DNA of 64,000 nt from Mugil cephalus (GCF_022458985.1 NC_061776.1:8512591-8576590); one strand, 5' to 3'; shown: positions 1-12,265, numbered from the stretch's first letter. Numbers and translations: made by a program. Notes: generated by a model not told the origin, from the sequence alone.

Positions 1-2050
1 ATAGTGGGGGTTTTCAGCTGCACATCTCCTTGGAGAGAGATTCAGCTCTTTCTTCTTGTCGACTTGGCTCCAGTGACTCATTCGTTTCCATGTTGAGTCA
101 GGGTGTTTGTGCACAGTCAGCACATTCTTGCAGCGTAACGACGGATACAGCTCCGCACAAAGCCCGTCTACAGCCCCCCGCCCCCCCAAACACTTCCTTA
201 TATAAACTGGACTGTTTGTAGATGAGGAGTATTTACATGTTTGCTGTGTAGAACAGCTGCTGCCTCGCTAACGGCTAATGGTTGTCTGAACTTTTCACTC
301 GGTTGTTGAAGATTGATTTAACACCACCAATGTACAACTGTATGCTACAGATAAGGGTTCAGCAGGAGTTTGAGCCGAGAAAGAGGTGCATTTTTTTATT
401 CATTTACCTTCATCAACCTTTAAAAAAATGGTTCCTTTCAAAGTTAAACTTCCACATTTATCAGGTTTAACTGGTTAATAAATGGAAGCAGATGATGAAT
501 ACATGAATCTTTTTAGTAAATATGAAGCTACAGACAACAGCTACTTAGCTTAGCTTAGCATAGCATAAACACTAGCTTCTGTCCAAGTAGACTCTGCCAA
601 TCAGCACCTCTCTGTTCACCTCTTAGTTTAGTTTGCTGACATTAACATTGGCAACATGTCGTCCACCAGATCCATCATTATGGATCCATAATAAATCCAA
701 AACATCAGTCACAGTATTAAAACAACAAGCTGAAACAAAGGTAACTTGGCTTGGGACTCATCCAAGAGGCTTCTTTGTTGAGTTGAGTTGAGGTTTAAAA
801 AGACCCGTTCGTGGCCTACATTGCTGTGACATCACAGTGTTAGCTGGAGGCAAAACAGAGGGAAGTTTGAGACGAACACTGTCTCTTTCAACCGTGAAAA
901 TGTCGTCTTGTTGTATTTTTTCATGTCAAACCCGAAAAATCTAAAACACTAATTTGAACTTTAAGCACATACCAGCCACTGCCACTCGTAGACAGCTTTG
1001 GTTTCGCTTTGGCAGAAAACCAGTGGTTCCATTCATTTCTTGTAATATCTTTGTTGGAGAGGCTTCACTTGATAAAGACAGACCCATCAGTGTGAGTGTA
1101 TTCATGCCAGAACAGTTCATTGAAACATGCTAACCAGCATTTACAGGCGATGGTTTTTCACATCTTTTGCCTCCAGTTAAGCCCCGCCCCTCAAAAAAAC
1201 GTCACAGTGTTTACCAACTGTGAAGGGGACTAAGGGAACGTCTTTAAGAAACTCTACTAGTCCAGTTAGAATTCTTTCAGCTTGTTTTTTGGATACACTA
1301 TGACCAGGATGATTCCTACACATTATCCCAGTCACAACAGAACATCTTGACAAAGTGCTTCTAGTAACCGTAGAGCATTTAATCTGCTGGAAATAGAAGA
1401 AGACGAAGAAGAAGAAGAAGAGGAGGTTTTTCCTCCAACTTTATTGACAACAGTGAATTCCTTCGAAAGAAGATCACCAAAATGGAGACAACATTTTTTC
1501 TTTTCACTCGTGGTTTTTTAAGAATGTTTCTTTTATGTGCTAAGCTACTGTGACCAAGTAATTTCCCTCGTGGATCGTTAAAGTCTGTCTAAATCCAAGT
1601 CTAAGTTTTTATAATGTTGTTGAACAACTGGTTGTTTTTCTACTGTCCCTCCTGGAAACTCATCGTCTGATGTTTATCCCATGTGGTGCATACATGCTCA
1701 GAAAGAATTGATTTATTCCACCCACAGAGGAATGATCAGATCAGAAGCGGTTCCTGGCTTTTCAGGAGCTGATATTTTCCTGTTGAACCCCTCTGAATCT
1801 GACTGAAAGCTCCTTTAGATCAGTCTGTTCGGACCGAAGTGGTTTCATGAGGCATTATAATATTATCAAAAATTAAAATTGCTCCAGTTCTAAACCATTT
1901 TTACCTTTTAATGTTTTCAGTGTAGGAATATTTTTATGGTAATGCAGTACTTTATTTTGTGGACTGCGTAAATATTTATGTTCAGGTTCTAAATACGTAA
2001 TCTATCACCAGGAACAGATCAGCGTCCTTGTTCGTATCCTCTGACGTCAG
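1..2050. other. Intronic or upstream sequence without recognisable exons
   Basis: No exon with coding character was found here. Around 540-600 there is a TTAGCTTAGCTTAGCATAGC stretch like the inner part of the palindromic element at 14.4-15.4 kb. Near 842-858 a GCTGGAGGCAAAA stretch recurs in inverted form at about 1170-1183, and CACAGTGTT motifs lie beside both, which suggests an old repeat pair. A purine-rich GAAGAAGAAG tract lies near 1397-1425. This is probably intron of the gene whose last exons follow. Confidence 0.4.
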
Positions 2051-4230
2051 CCCAGTGAGCTCCTCCTCAGACCGAGTGGACGTGCGACAGCAGAGCTACC
2101 AGAAAACCTACAACCACCAGCAGCAAGTGTTCTCACAGCAGCAAGGTAGGGCCAGAGCTGCCCATGACTCCTCCCCATGTCAGAGCCACATGTGCTGCCT
2201 GATTTAATGCCGTCATCGTTTCCTCTTCCAAGGCTGTTTGTACGGAGAAGGAAAGGTGGTTCCACCGGTCAGTGACGGAGGTTTTGATCCTGCCAGTTAC
2301 TTCACGAATCCATCCACCACTCACTCTACAGGTAAAAAAAAAACAAACAAACAAACATAAATCAGGAGAAATGTGTCAGTATGCTCCAAGCAAAGAGCTT
2401 AACCCCCTGAGATCCATTGTCCTCATATGGGGCTGTTAAGTTTTAGGTTTGTGGCAGCTTATTCTGCTTCATTTTGACCTGCTGTCCTCATAAGTGGACG
2501 TTTTTGTCTGCCATCTAGTGGCAGCGAAGGGTCAATACAGTAGTCAGTGTGTAAAAATGGGAATTAGTTGAAATTTCAGCTTCATCAGATTTTGTTCTTG
2601 ATAAACTTGTTTAATTGTGCTTATTAACTGTTCTAGTTGCAAATTTAACAAATTTTGTCAATATTAACAAGCTACAAAAATTAGCAAGTACTTGTTTGGG
2701 GATGTTGGGGCTTCGTGGTTTGCAGTCCTGTCTTTGCTCAGCCATGTTCAGGTATTAAAATAAAGAGTTTCATAATGTGTCACTTTATTTTAATGCACAG
2801 TGAAATAATCCCTGTGTCCACATACTACCTCCAGTTCAAAGGGTAGTTTTTATACCTTTATGGGTCCCAGTAAAGTTACAAACAAAGTCTTGGGTCTCAG
2901 GAAGTTAATGATAAAATCAGTGATGCTCCTTCTCATTTCAGCTTTGGGAAAATTTAGGGTACAACAGATACAACAATCTGTAATTGTCAACTAATCAATG
3001 AACTTTATTCTCATTATATGTAGTTATACAGTAGTAATTCATTTTGAGTATGTGACCTCCAAAATAGCCTAAATATGATACTACTGATCAGTATATAAAT
3101 CATATTTTGATTTAATTATTGGTTTCTCTGAATATCCTTGGTATTTTTTGAGGGAAATAATATCCTGCAATAACACAACCCGACACCAAATTATCAAATT
3201 AATCATTTTGTTAACAGCACCATCATCGTCACCGTCACTCACTTGCAGTTGTGTGTCTGGATGCAGCTCTCGCTTTTTTCCTCGGGCTTTGGGCTCCACC
3301 GACTCCTGTGGGGAAACGTGTTACAGCTTCGCCAGGTTGCAGCTGAAACTGTGTCCCATCTACTGGGAGTGAGGGAGAGTGGATAGAACGTTTTTAGGGT
3401 TTTTTCACCGAACAGCTGCTGAAAATGATGCAATGAGAGAACCACAGCAGCAGATTTATAGACTGGACAGTTAAGCAGTGAACTGGGCCGAGCTCTAGCC
3501 GAGCAGAGCAGAGCTGCGGATTGAACTGATGATATTTTGTAATTAATCACAGCGGGAGCCCCCATTCACATGGCCACAGTCTTTTCATATGGTTCTAGCT
3601 GCTTGAAGGGTTCATCCAGATTTATGCTTCTGCCTTGGATCTATGCAGAAACTGCAGAAAGTGGCTGACGCCATTGTAGGCGTTTATACAATGGTTGCTG
3701 GTTTTGTCGCCATTTATATTAACAATATAACAGTATAACCCTAAAACACTAGACGCTGACCAGACCTGCATGTTGGAGATGGAGCTAATAAATGTCGAAC
3801 AATAGAAAAACGTCTAAGTGGATGACGTGTCGGAGGAAGACGGAAAGTTTCTGTACTTGTTTGGTTGCTGAGAGACGTGGATGAGGAAATGCTGTACCTG
3901 CAGCATATTAGTACCTTCACTGTGGATCAGCAGCAGAAGCATAAATGTAGCCTTAGAAGGGAAAAAAATGCTTTTGCAAAATGCAAGATAGCTGACTGAC
4001 CTCCAACTCTTCACAGCATATAATGATTAAAATAACTCTGGTCTCATAAAAAAAGAGCTCTGCTCATGATGAAACTATTTCTTCCAGGGTTTGACTTGCT
4101 GCAGGACCTGCAGGGCCAGGCAGGAGGGGGCTACTCCATGTCTCCGTGCCCAGACGACAGCTTCCTCTTCCAGGCGGGAGGCGTCGATCGCTGCCTCAAC
4201 CAGATCTACTCCATCTACCTGGACTCATGA
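2051..4230 (+). CDS. Unidentified gene, last three coding exons (C-terminal ~112 residues)
   Basis: I do not recognise this gene; only its 3' end is in the window. Three exons join in one frame: about 2051-2145 (after a pyrimidine-rich stretch and CAG; the exact acceptor is uncertain), 2233-2331 and 4088-4230, with donors GTAGGG and GTAAAA and a TGA stop at 4228-4230. The encoded tail starts with a Ser-rich stretch (PVSSSSDRVDVRQQSY), then a Gln-rich segment (NHQQQVFSQQQG). It continues with FDPASYFTNP and ends in NQIYSIYLDS. There is no membrane segment or enzyme motif. A Ser/Gln-rich, acidic-aromatic end of this kind is common in transcription regulators, but that is only an inference. The upstream 2 kb would be intron. 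The last intron holds a TTAA-flanked mini-element. Confidence 0.6.
2399..2909. mobile_element. TTAA-flanked TIR mini-element (piggyBac-like MITE)
   Basis: The left edge reads TTAACCCCCTGAGA and the right edge TCTCAGGAAGTTAA. The two are imperfect inverted repeats bordered by TTAA, the target duplication typical of piggyBac-type transposons. The interior of about 500 bases has no transposase reading frame, so it would be non-autonomous. It contains a CTCATATGGGG...CATAAGTGGAC...GCCATCTAGTGGCAGC block that recurs at 9341-9480. Assignment to piggyBac rests on the TTAA and the C-run terminus only. Confidence 0.6.
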
Positions 4231-5050
4231 TGGCGTCCCGGATCAACTTCCACGAAAAAACTGGACACGAAACAGAGCCCGAATGATGACAGCATTGTCG
4301 AAGGGAATTTTAAGCTGGCAGAGGCTTAAAAAATAAAAAAAAAATGGTAGAAAATGCAGAGGAAATCTAGTGCAAATGTAAATAGCAAAGATATTTTTAT
4401 TCAGAGATGACCGCAGCATTTGTGATCTGGATAGAATGAGCTGTGAGCTTTATTCTTTTTAAACTCCACCGATGAGGATATTTTGTGGCTTCCTGAAAGT
4501 ATTAAAACAACGATATATAATGTAGCACTTCCCAGCTCGGGGTTGATAATTACACGCGCCACAAAACAACACAGCCACAATTAAGTCATTTCATTTTAAC
4601 TTAACTAAAGCAATGCCGCCCCCTAGTGTCCTAATGACTGTACAGAATTATAAATAAAAGCGGTGGATCAGTGTGGATGAGACTGATAAAAAAAAAAAAA
4701 AAACCTGCACTAAAAAAAATATATATATAGTAATTCTCAACAATCAAACAGCAGCATAATCCTTTCTTTTTGTGATATTGTGTCTTGTTGCTTCTCTGCT
4801 TTATTACGTATGCTGTACAGTTGTTATCAGTGTTATATTCAGTGCGAAGGAGGTGTGCATCGTTTACAATAACTTCTCTGCACTCTTTTCAGTCTCGTCA
4901 CTGAGACTTTAAGAAAGTGACCAACCAGAAAATGTTTACACTGATTATGTAGCAATTCAGAGATTTCTTATTATTGTAATTGAACAGTGTATAGACTGTA
5001 TAAAAAAAAAGCATCTGTCTTTTATATCTAAATAAAAACAAACTGTTTGT
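4231..5050 (+). other. 3' UTR of the unidentified upstream gene
   Basis: The sequence after the TGA at 4230 is A/T-rich and has no further exon signals. An AATAAA lies in the 4650s and a second, better placed one near 5029-5034 is followed by a T/G-rich stretch (GTTTGTTTGTTT), the usual arrangement of a cleavage and polyadenylation site. The UTR would be about 800 bases long. It contains an A run and a short AT dinucleotide run near 4690-4730. Confidence 0.5.
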
Positions 5051-5334
5051 ATGTTGTTTGTTTGTTTGTTTTGTATATTTAGTTACAATCTACCTGCTTG
5101 TTCTCGGTTCACTTTTGCAGAATTTAAAAACGTTACAGCCTCGAGTTTGTGTTTTTTTATAAAGATCATCATCATAAAATATTAGTAAAAACTCACATTT
5201 CAACAGTGAATAAGTGTATTGTAGAAACAACCATTATGATGATTATCCAAATAAATTCACTCACTTTAGTTTCAACCTTTGCTGATGACTTATAAATCCA
5301 TATTTATGATGTGAGTTATAAAAGTTATATTTTA

Positions 5335-6080
5335 CATTGTTTTCTAAAGTCCAAAAATCTGAGACTATTTGTTGATATACTATCAACAAATGAATCTATT
5401 TGTGATGGAGTTAGATTGTGGCTGCTGTCATCCACATCACTGACATAAGGCACTGAGGTAAATACTGAAGGATTTAATTCCTTATATCTAGTTACAGCAT
5501 CATCGGATAAGTGTGAACCATAACGAAATGTCTTTCTGATTTTAGTGTGATCTCTTACAGTAAATTCAAATCTTACAAGAGAATGATCAGTTATGAAAAT
5601 ATATAGTTAGACTTTCAGTTTCTATGCCATAAGTTAGTACAAGATCTAAGGTGTGATTGAAACAGTGAGTTGATTCATTTATATTCTGAGAAAAGTCAAT
5701 TGAGTCTAATAATGACATAAAAGAGCTAAGACTGTCACTGCCAACATCAACATGGACGTTAAAGTCACCGACTATAATGACTTTATCTGTTCTAAGCACT
5801 AAATCACATAAAAGCTCAGAGAATTCTGCTAAAAATCCAGAGTAAGGAGGATACACCACAACAAAGAGAATTGGTTTTTGTGTTTTCCAGTCTGGATGAG
5901 CAGGACTAAGAGTAAGTCTTTCAAATGAATAAAAGCTTTGCTTAGGTCTAGGATTAATACATAAATCAGAGTGGAAGATTGCTGCGGCCTCCGCTTCGAG
6001 GAATGTGATAGTTGCTATGACTGGGTGGCGTGGACTCATTTAAACTCACATATTCATCATCCTGAAGCCACGTTTCACAT
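5335..6080 (-). mobile_element. LINE fragment, endonuclease region (L2/Maui-like)
   Basis: On the - strand a 150-codon open stretch (6039-5587) and, after a frameshift, a further stretch to about 5335 read as the apurinic-type endonuclease part of a fish non-LTR retrotransposon. Visible are FVVVYPPYSGFLAEFSELL, the catalytic-loop motif VGDFNVHVD, and a downstream HTLDLVLTYG segment. The ETWL-type start of the domain is visible near 6070. The copy is truncated at both ends and frameshifted, hence dead. The clade call (L2/Maui) is from recognition of this segment's typical wording, not from an alignment. Confidence 0.75.
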
Positions 6081-6107
6081 CTGTGGGTGAGTGGTGATAT
6101 AGGTCAT

Positions 6108-6310
6108 GGGAGGGGGATGAATTTGACATGAGCTATGGGCCGATAGTCATTGTAGCTGGATGGGTGAGGGGTTTTTGGGACTGGAATTATGGTAGTGGCT
6201 TTGAAACACATGGAGACAACGGCTTGACTCAGGGACATGTTAAAGACATGTGAGGACGTCCTTCAGCTCCTCGACACAGTCCCTTATAACACGGGATGTT
6301 GATCCACATT
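6108..6310 (-). mobile_element. LINE reverse-transcriptase fragment (CR1/Rex1-like)
   Basis: Read on the - strand this gives FKATTIIPVPKTPHPSSYNDYRPIAHV, the N-terminal RT block (TIIPVPK ... NDYRPIA) of CR1/Rex1-type LINEs. It is short and ends in stop codons. It directly abuts the endonuclease fragment but belongs to a different LINE type, so two insertions appear to be juxtaposed here. Confidence 0.6.
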
Positions 6311-6838
6311 GCCTACTCACCCAGCTAAGAGGAAGGACTTCTGTGCCATTGTGCTGCCTCTGCCCCTACTACATTTAGCTACGTTTAAAGTCAAAACTTG
6401 AATCTGTCAGGTGGATATGTTCATGCCAGGCATCTTTAGGTTCACGGCACTTGCACAGCCTCCCTACTGTTGCGCATATTTGAAATAAAGAAAAACAACA
6501 ATATTTGAACCTGTGTATTATTTGAATAGCTTAATATTGAATGCAAAATCATAACAACGATGTATATTTATAAATGGCACTTGGCGGGTCCTTGGCCTGA
6601 AAAACGTTGAAGACTCAATAAAGCAATCAATTGAAAAACACAAGAAGGAACATCATACAGGAAACCAAGGAACTTAACAAAATAAAACAGGAAACTCAAA
6701 ACATGTTCACAAATAAAAGACGAAGACACATAACCATGACAGCAGGAGCCTGTGAACGTCTCCTTTCAACCATAACTTAATTCTGGTTAATACAAACAGT
6801 GGTGGTTTTACTGAGTGACGTCATATACGCATTCTATA

Positions 6839-6900
6839 GTGTTTTTACAGGCCGCACTAGTAGTTTAGTTTAGTTTAGTTTAGTTTAGCCTTTATTAGTT
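6839..6900. repeat. (TAGTT)n short tandem repeat
   Basis: About six perfect copies of a TAGTT unit run between 6857 and 6888, in A/T-rich intergenic sequence. Confidence 0.8.
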
Positions 6901-7199
6901 AATTATCTGGTGGGTATTTTACTCATTTATTTTTATTTATTTTTTTATTTGATTATTTTTAAAATACATATCACCATCATTTGTCCATCACGTGTAAATT
7001 GTGTTGAAAGTGCCATATTGAGCAATACGTTGATGAAACGCGCGTTCAGCCACCAGGCGGCGCTCTTCCACCTGTTGAACTTTGAACGGGAGCTCAGAGA
7101 GGATTAAATCTCTCGTTATGAATCAGATAAAAACACCAACCCAGCTGGTCAGTATGCGTGTGTGCGTGTGTGTGTGGATAAACTTTATTAACACCTTCG

Positions 7200-7406
7200 G
7201 ACAGACACACAAGCATGGGGCTCTGCCTCCACGCTCCGCTCGGAGAAAGTCACTCCCTCAGATCCGGAGGAGGAGAGCTTCAGCCGGGGCCACTTGATGG
7301 GATGCAGAGAGGAGAGAGGCGCTTCTGCCCCCGCTGCTGTGCGTGATGTTTGAATCCTCCTTCGGAGTTTCAAAGCGACAGGGCTGCACAGACATGGTGC
7401 CCGCAG
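7200..7406 (+). other. Possible promoter-proximal first exon (CpG-rich)
   Basis: This segment is richer in G+C and CpG than its surroundings. It ends in a good donor (CCGCAG|GTAAGAG at 7406/7407). An ATG at 7346 opens MFESSFGVSKRQG and a second ATG lies at 7395. If spliced to the acceptor near 12905 the frame would stop after nine codons, so it may be a 5' UTR exon with a short upstream ORF for the LRR gene. It could equally be the first exon of an unrecognised transcript. No homology is recognised. Confidence 0.3.
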
Positions 7407-8744
7407 GTAAGAGAAGACATTTGAGCTCTTTGTTTACACTTGAATGACCTGTTTCATACCTGAAAACACGTTTTAAGACGTTTTCCACTGCTTTTTTTTA
7501 ATTGTCAACAGCCTGTTTTGATCTTTTTGCACATTTTACAGTAATTGTTTTTGTGTTTTATGCAGAATAATTGCCATATTTGAAAAAATATTGAGCTCAT
7601 TGGTACAAGAATTTCAAATGCAGCCACACCCTGCTATGAAAACTTGACCAAACGCCACAAAATAGCAACAACTCATCTCATCAATTAGATTTGTTATGCA
7701 GTTCATCAACTTGGTTAACCATCCCCACTCATTTTGTTACTTTAAATTGGTATATTTCAACAGTTTTAAGTCATTAAAATGCATTTTTTTTCTACTTTAA
7801 GTCCCCAAACTTCCCAGAAAAAGTACCAAAGTCTTGCCCTGTGTGTCCTCGGCCGCAGCAATGATTTTACTTTATGAGACAAGCTGCATGAAAGGAGAAT
7901 GGACGGCGTTATTTCAGAGGAAGCTCTGCTGCCAGAAAGGATGTAGCAGCTCACATTGTTAGCGAGTGAGATCACCCTTGTTCTCCAGATTTAAATCCTC
8001 TGTTTGGATGAAGGGCCTTCACTCTCACAACCCTTTGAATCTGAGAAGGTCGGACGGCGTCTTGTGTTGTTTGTGTTTAGTGTCAATATCCAAAGATAAT
8101 CCGTCAGGGTTTGGAGGTAAACGCTTGACACAAATCGACAGAAAATTCAGCCGTCAGTCAATTCTGACCTTTACACGGCCGCTGTTATCTGAGACCAGAG
8201 CGTAAGATTCTTCCTAAGTTCCCTTGGAACAGAAGGTAATTCATCTCACGTCTGCGTGTGGATATTTAAATCAAAGCATCCAAATCCAGGCAAATTATTA
8301 CCTGCATGAAACCATTCAGACCCGCTGCTATTTCTGTGCCATATTCAGGATGATGGAGCTTTGAATGTATCAGTCTGTTGATAGCGATCTGTGAGGACAA
8401 AAGGTTATCACAGAGCCGTGCAGCATGCAAATAATCACCGAGTTAAAGGGTATGGAATGCAGAGTAAAACAAGAGCGCTATAAGGTCCACTGCACATGAT
8501 ACAAACCTCTGAGTTAGAGATTAAGAAAGAGGAAATTGTAACTAATAAAGCTTAAATTTAATTTTAGTCAATGTCTTTTATCTACTCCTAAATTCTGAAT
8601 AAATAACTGCTCCACAAAACAAGTAACATCACATTGACTATGCACAGGAAGTCTGGATGTTAGGATTTAACCATTTATTTAGGGTTTAAATAGGTGCCTT
8701 ATTTAATACCGAGTTATTTGAGAGACTTGTATTAAATTTTGTTG

Positions 8745-9245
8745 ACATCCACCGGCATCTACACCGTCAAGTTTGCAGACGATGCAACAGTGTTGGGGTT
8801 ATTCTCTTAAAACAAGAGTACAGGTAGGACAACGGGAGCCGACAACCTCTGCATCAATGAGAAGAAAACTAAATGATTGTGGACGCCAGGAAAGTCGCTC
8901 CTGCCCTTTTCATTGGAGGAGCTGCTTTTGAGGTCGTCTCCGGCTTTAAATACCCAAGAATCAACGACGACTGCACCTGGTGCAACAACTCTGTCGTAGA
9001 AGACCCATCGAGGAAGATTGAGATCCTTACATCCTTTGACAGGTGTGTGATGGAGAGCACGCTCACATCTTATGTCTCAGGCGCAAACAGAAAGTTTCTG
9101 CAGGAGGTTAAGTCGACACAGAAGATGAGCGGCAGCAGCTTATCCTAAAGTCGAGAATCAGGAAAGACTCTTCTCACCGGGCTCAAGGACTGAAGAACGA
9201 GACTCAGATACAAACTAGATTCTCCTTCACATGCAACATTGTTTA
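8745..9245 (+). mobile_element. Degenerate LINE reverse-transcriptase fragment (+ strand)
   Basis: The + strand shows eroded RT wording: KFADDATVLGL (the YxDD-type active-site block), then GFKYPRI and TWCNNSVV, then RCVMESTLTS. These are typical of the 3' half of CR1/Rex-type fish LINE ORF2. The open stretch at 8873-9148 (91 codons) is only a remnant of this and is not a host gene. Confidence 0.65.
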
Positions 9246-9340
9246 TACCTAAATATTGATACACATATTTAATTAATTAGTTCAGATTGCTCTGTTGGTT
9301 TGATTCCTGCTTGTTTTTTTTATTGTCAGTTGTTTATAAT

Positions 9341-9500
9341 CCTCCTGAGACCCTACATGCTCATATGGGGACATTCATTTTTTTAAGCCTATTCTGCTTC
9401 ATTTGGACCTGTTGTCCCCATAAGTGGACACTTTAGTCTGCCATCTAGTAGCAGCAAAGGGACAACGCACTAGTTGGGGTAAGAACATGATAGCGAATGG
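9341..9500. repeat. Second, partial copy of the 2.4-kb mini-element
   Basis: CCTCCTGAGACCC, then CTCATATGGGG, then CCCCATAAGTGGACA, then GTCTGCCATCTAGTAGCAGC follow the same order and spacing as in the element at 2399-2909. The left TTAA is not preserved and no right terminus is seen, so this copy is truncated or strongly diverged. Confidence 0.6.
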
Positions 9501-10699
9501 ATTCATTCTGCAGCCGATCACGGGACAAAAGCGGTCCAAGGTACAAAACCTCGTCAAAAACTGCTTTTCCAGCAATTTTCTGATCAATCAATCAATCTAT
9601 AAAGAATCAGTGACGTTAACTAAGGAGGTTGAGAGATACAAACATTTGTAGGTTTCGAGCGAGACAGACTGACGAGTGCACAAGTATAAATGGATTGTAC
9701 CTGTGAAGGCTACATGTGTGTAGTTACAGCATTTATGTCCCTGCCGGCCTGTTTAGTATAAACCTGAATGTTTCTAACAGCAGATTATTTTCCATTTTTT
9801 TTTTATTCACTCTCCTTTAACACATACAGCCTCTTTCGTACCAACCGTATCTCATCCTCCCTCATACGCATACTGGATTTATTAGATCATCTCTGCTAGC
9901 AGCAGATATCAGCTCCAGGCTGAGTGTTTCTCTCCACTGACGCTCACTTCCTGCGTTTGTTGAAGAGCCTCGCTGCTCTGCTGGTATTTTAAGCCAAGAG
10001 GGAAAATCCATCTCTGCTTTTCTTGTTAGCGTTCAGTTTCTTAAAGGACTCCCATCACTGTAACAGAGGAACGATGAGGATGTTGTTAGTGTTAGAACAG
10101 GATGGTTTGGTTTGGAATTTAGATGTAGTTGCTCCTCAGTGGCTTTTAATCCCATTTCATTCACTATTTTCTACCCTGGAAAGGAGATTTGTCTATAGTG
10201 TTTACATAAAGATCTTCAGGAGACAAATATCAGCCTTTTCTTTGAATTCTAGGTGTATTTTTAACATATATGAGCAAAACATGAACGTAAAAGACACCAA
10301 AAGTCCCACTTTCTGCCAGAATGGCTGCCTTCATATCTGAGCCACACTTACCGTGGACTATAAGGTTCGTGCAGCCAAGCCTCCTTATGTAATTATATTA
10401 AGTCTGTCATACTAGTTTCTCCGTTAATATGATAATTGATTTGTATAAAACCTCAAAATGATGAAAATCCATAACCCTGTCTGAGACCTGAAGCCAAAAG
10501 TAAATGGTTTATCTGTCAAAAACAAATATGGAAGTCACCATATATTGTTGTTTAAGTATATTCAGTCACAATATCACAATAACTCTTCATTAATTGTATA
10601 TTTCTCACTGTTCAAGTTTAATGTATATATCTGCTTCTGCTCTTAATTTCTTTCTCTAATTTCTTTTATTCTGAAAGTCTAGTTTATGTTGTAAAGTTT

Positions 10700-10825
10700 T
10701 TCTATTTATGCTTTATTTTTTTTTATGCTTATTTAGGTGCTTTGTGTTGAAACCATTTGGCAAAGAGTCAAATTCCTTTTATGTGCACACATGCTTGACA
10801 AATAAAGATGATTCTGATTGTTGTT
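10700..10825 (+). repeat. LINE 3' tail remnant
   Basis: The stretch ending in AATAAAGATGATTCTGATTG, preceded by AATTCCTTTTATGTGCACACATGCTTG, is the familiar 3' end of Rex1/CR1-like fish LINEs. No coding part remains upstream. Confidence 0.5.
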
Positions 10826-11481
10826 TTAGGACCTGGAATCAGTAGATTTTCATCACATTTTGCCCTGCGCATTACTTTCCTTCCACTTTTTGATAATTTA
10901 ATCGAGAGTTGTTTCCTTTTAAAACATCATTTGTGGCGAGATTTGTTGGGAAAAGTCTCCGCCTGACGTCAGTCCACCACCAGCCCTGCTCCAGTGTTTT
11001 GTCAGGAGGTGAAGGGAGGCTTCTTAGCGGTCGATGGAGGGTCTAAATAACCACACAAGGCGCCAGCTGACAACCCAAAGCCTCCACTGATAAAAGAGTT
11101 AGCACATTCCTCAGAGCAGCTTTCAGTCCTATTGTGGTGGGTGAAACAAACACGCTCTCCTTCTTGGTTTCTCTCCTCCCGCCTGCTTCACATGTAAGTC
11201 ATTTGGAAAGGACAGGCCTCGTTTGCGTCAACCACATGTGCTTTCAAGTTCAGGCACAGATTTAGGAAATGACCAACAATTAGTTTATTTGTGTCTCTAG
11301 AACAGGGTTTCCCAAATGTTGTCATGTCACAGTCTCTGGGCCAGACACACGGCAGCAACGAAACCAGAGATTAAAATGGTCCAGGAGTGAAATTACAGTG
11401 ACATTAAGCACGTTATGTGAAGGACCGTCCTCATAATCATTTGAGTGTTTTCTCCTGCATGTACTTTGATGTACCTGCTAA

Positions 11482-12265
11482 TTTTTGACATGCCAGCTAA
11501 GTTTAGCCTTGTGGGTAACTGTGGCACGTTTACATGTTTCTGATAAATAAAGGTAATTTTAAGGTCCGTGTCATTGTGGCTAACATGCTAAAAGCCATAA
11601 ACATCTTTGTGACCGTATTTTACAAAGGCTCCGTTTACATCAAAGTACAAGGAACAAGGAAACACAGCCTCAGATTTCAAGATAGCCTAATTAGCCTGTA
11701 GCTAATCTGGGTTAGCTTGTTTTCCAATATCTTTACACAACATGATAGTATAACTTTGGTATAATTTTTCTAACTACTGAATTTAGTTGTATTTGAATTA
11801 TTTGGATTTAGAAATATGTTGATATTTTTTCTGATGCTATTAGCTTGTCAGGAAACATAAAACGTAGTTGGCATTTTTGACATGCCAGCTAAGTTTGGCT
11901 TTGTGGCTAACAGTGGCATGTTGACATGTTTCTGATAAATAAGTAAGTAAAATAAATAATAAATAAATAAGTAATTTGCAGTTCTGTGTTATTGTGGCAT
12001 ATGCTAAAAGCTATACACATTTCTGTGACTGTATTTTACAACAACTGTTGCCGTTTAAATCAAAATAGAGACTGAACAAGGAAACACAGCCTCAGATTTC
12101 AAGCTAGTCTGATTAGCCTCTAGCTAATCTTGGTTAGCTTGTTTTCCAATGTTTTTACACAGTATGCTAGTATAACTATGGTATTATTTTCCTAATTCTC
12201 TAGTTTAGTTTTATTTAAGAATTTAGAGATGTGTTGGTATTTTTACTGGTGCTGTTAGCTTGTTA
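11482..12265. repeat. Two-copy tandem duplication, unit 392 bp
   Basis: TTTTTGACATGCCAGCTAAG starts at 11482 and again at 11874. The two units then stay parallel through TGTTTCTGATAAATAA, AAACACAGCCTCAGATTTCAAG and GTTAGCTTGTTTTCCAAT, with scattered substitutions and small indels, including an extra AAATAAATAA run in copy two. There is no open frame. The unit carries several TTAGC/GCTAA motifs and lies about 0.7 kb upstream of the LRR gene. Confidence 0.85.

Noticed and set aside
5587-6039. 150-codon open frame as a host nuclease gene
   Set aside because: It is the endonuclease part of a truncated LINE; the reading continues after a frameshift.
8873-9148. 91-codon open frame as a possible small gene
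   Set aside because: Its wording is eroded LINE reverse transcriptase, continuing outside the frame on both sides.
10023-10340. 105-codon open frame in the intergenic region
   Set aside because: No domain, no splice context, A/T-rich composition; likely chance.
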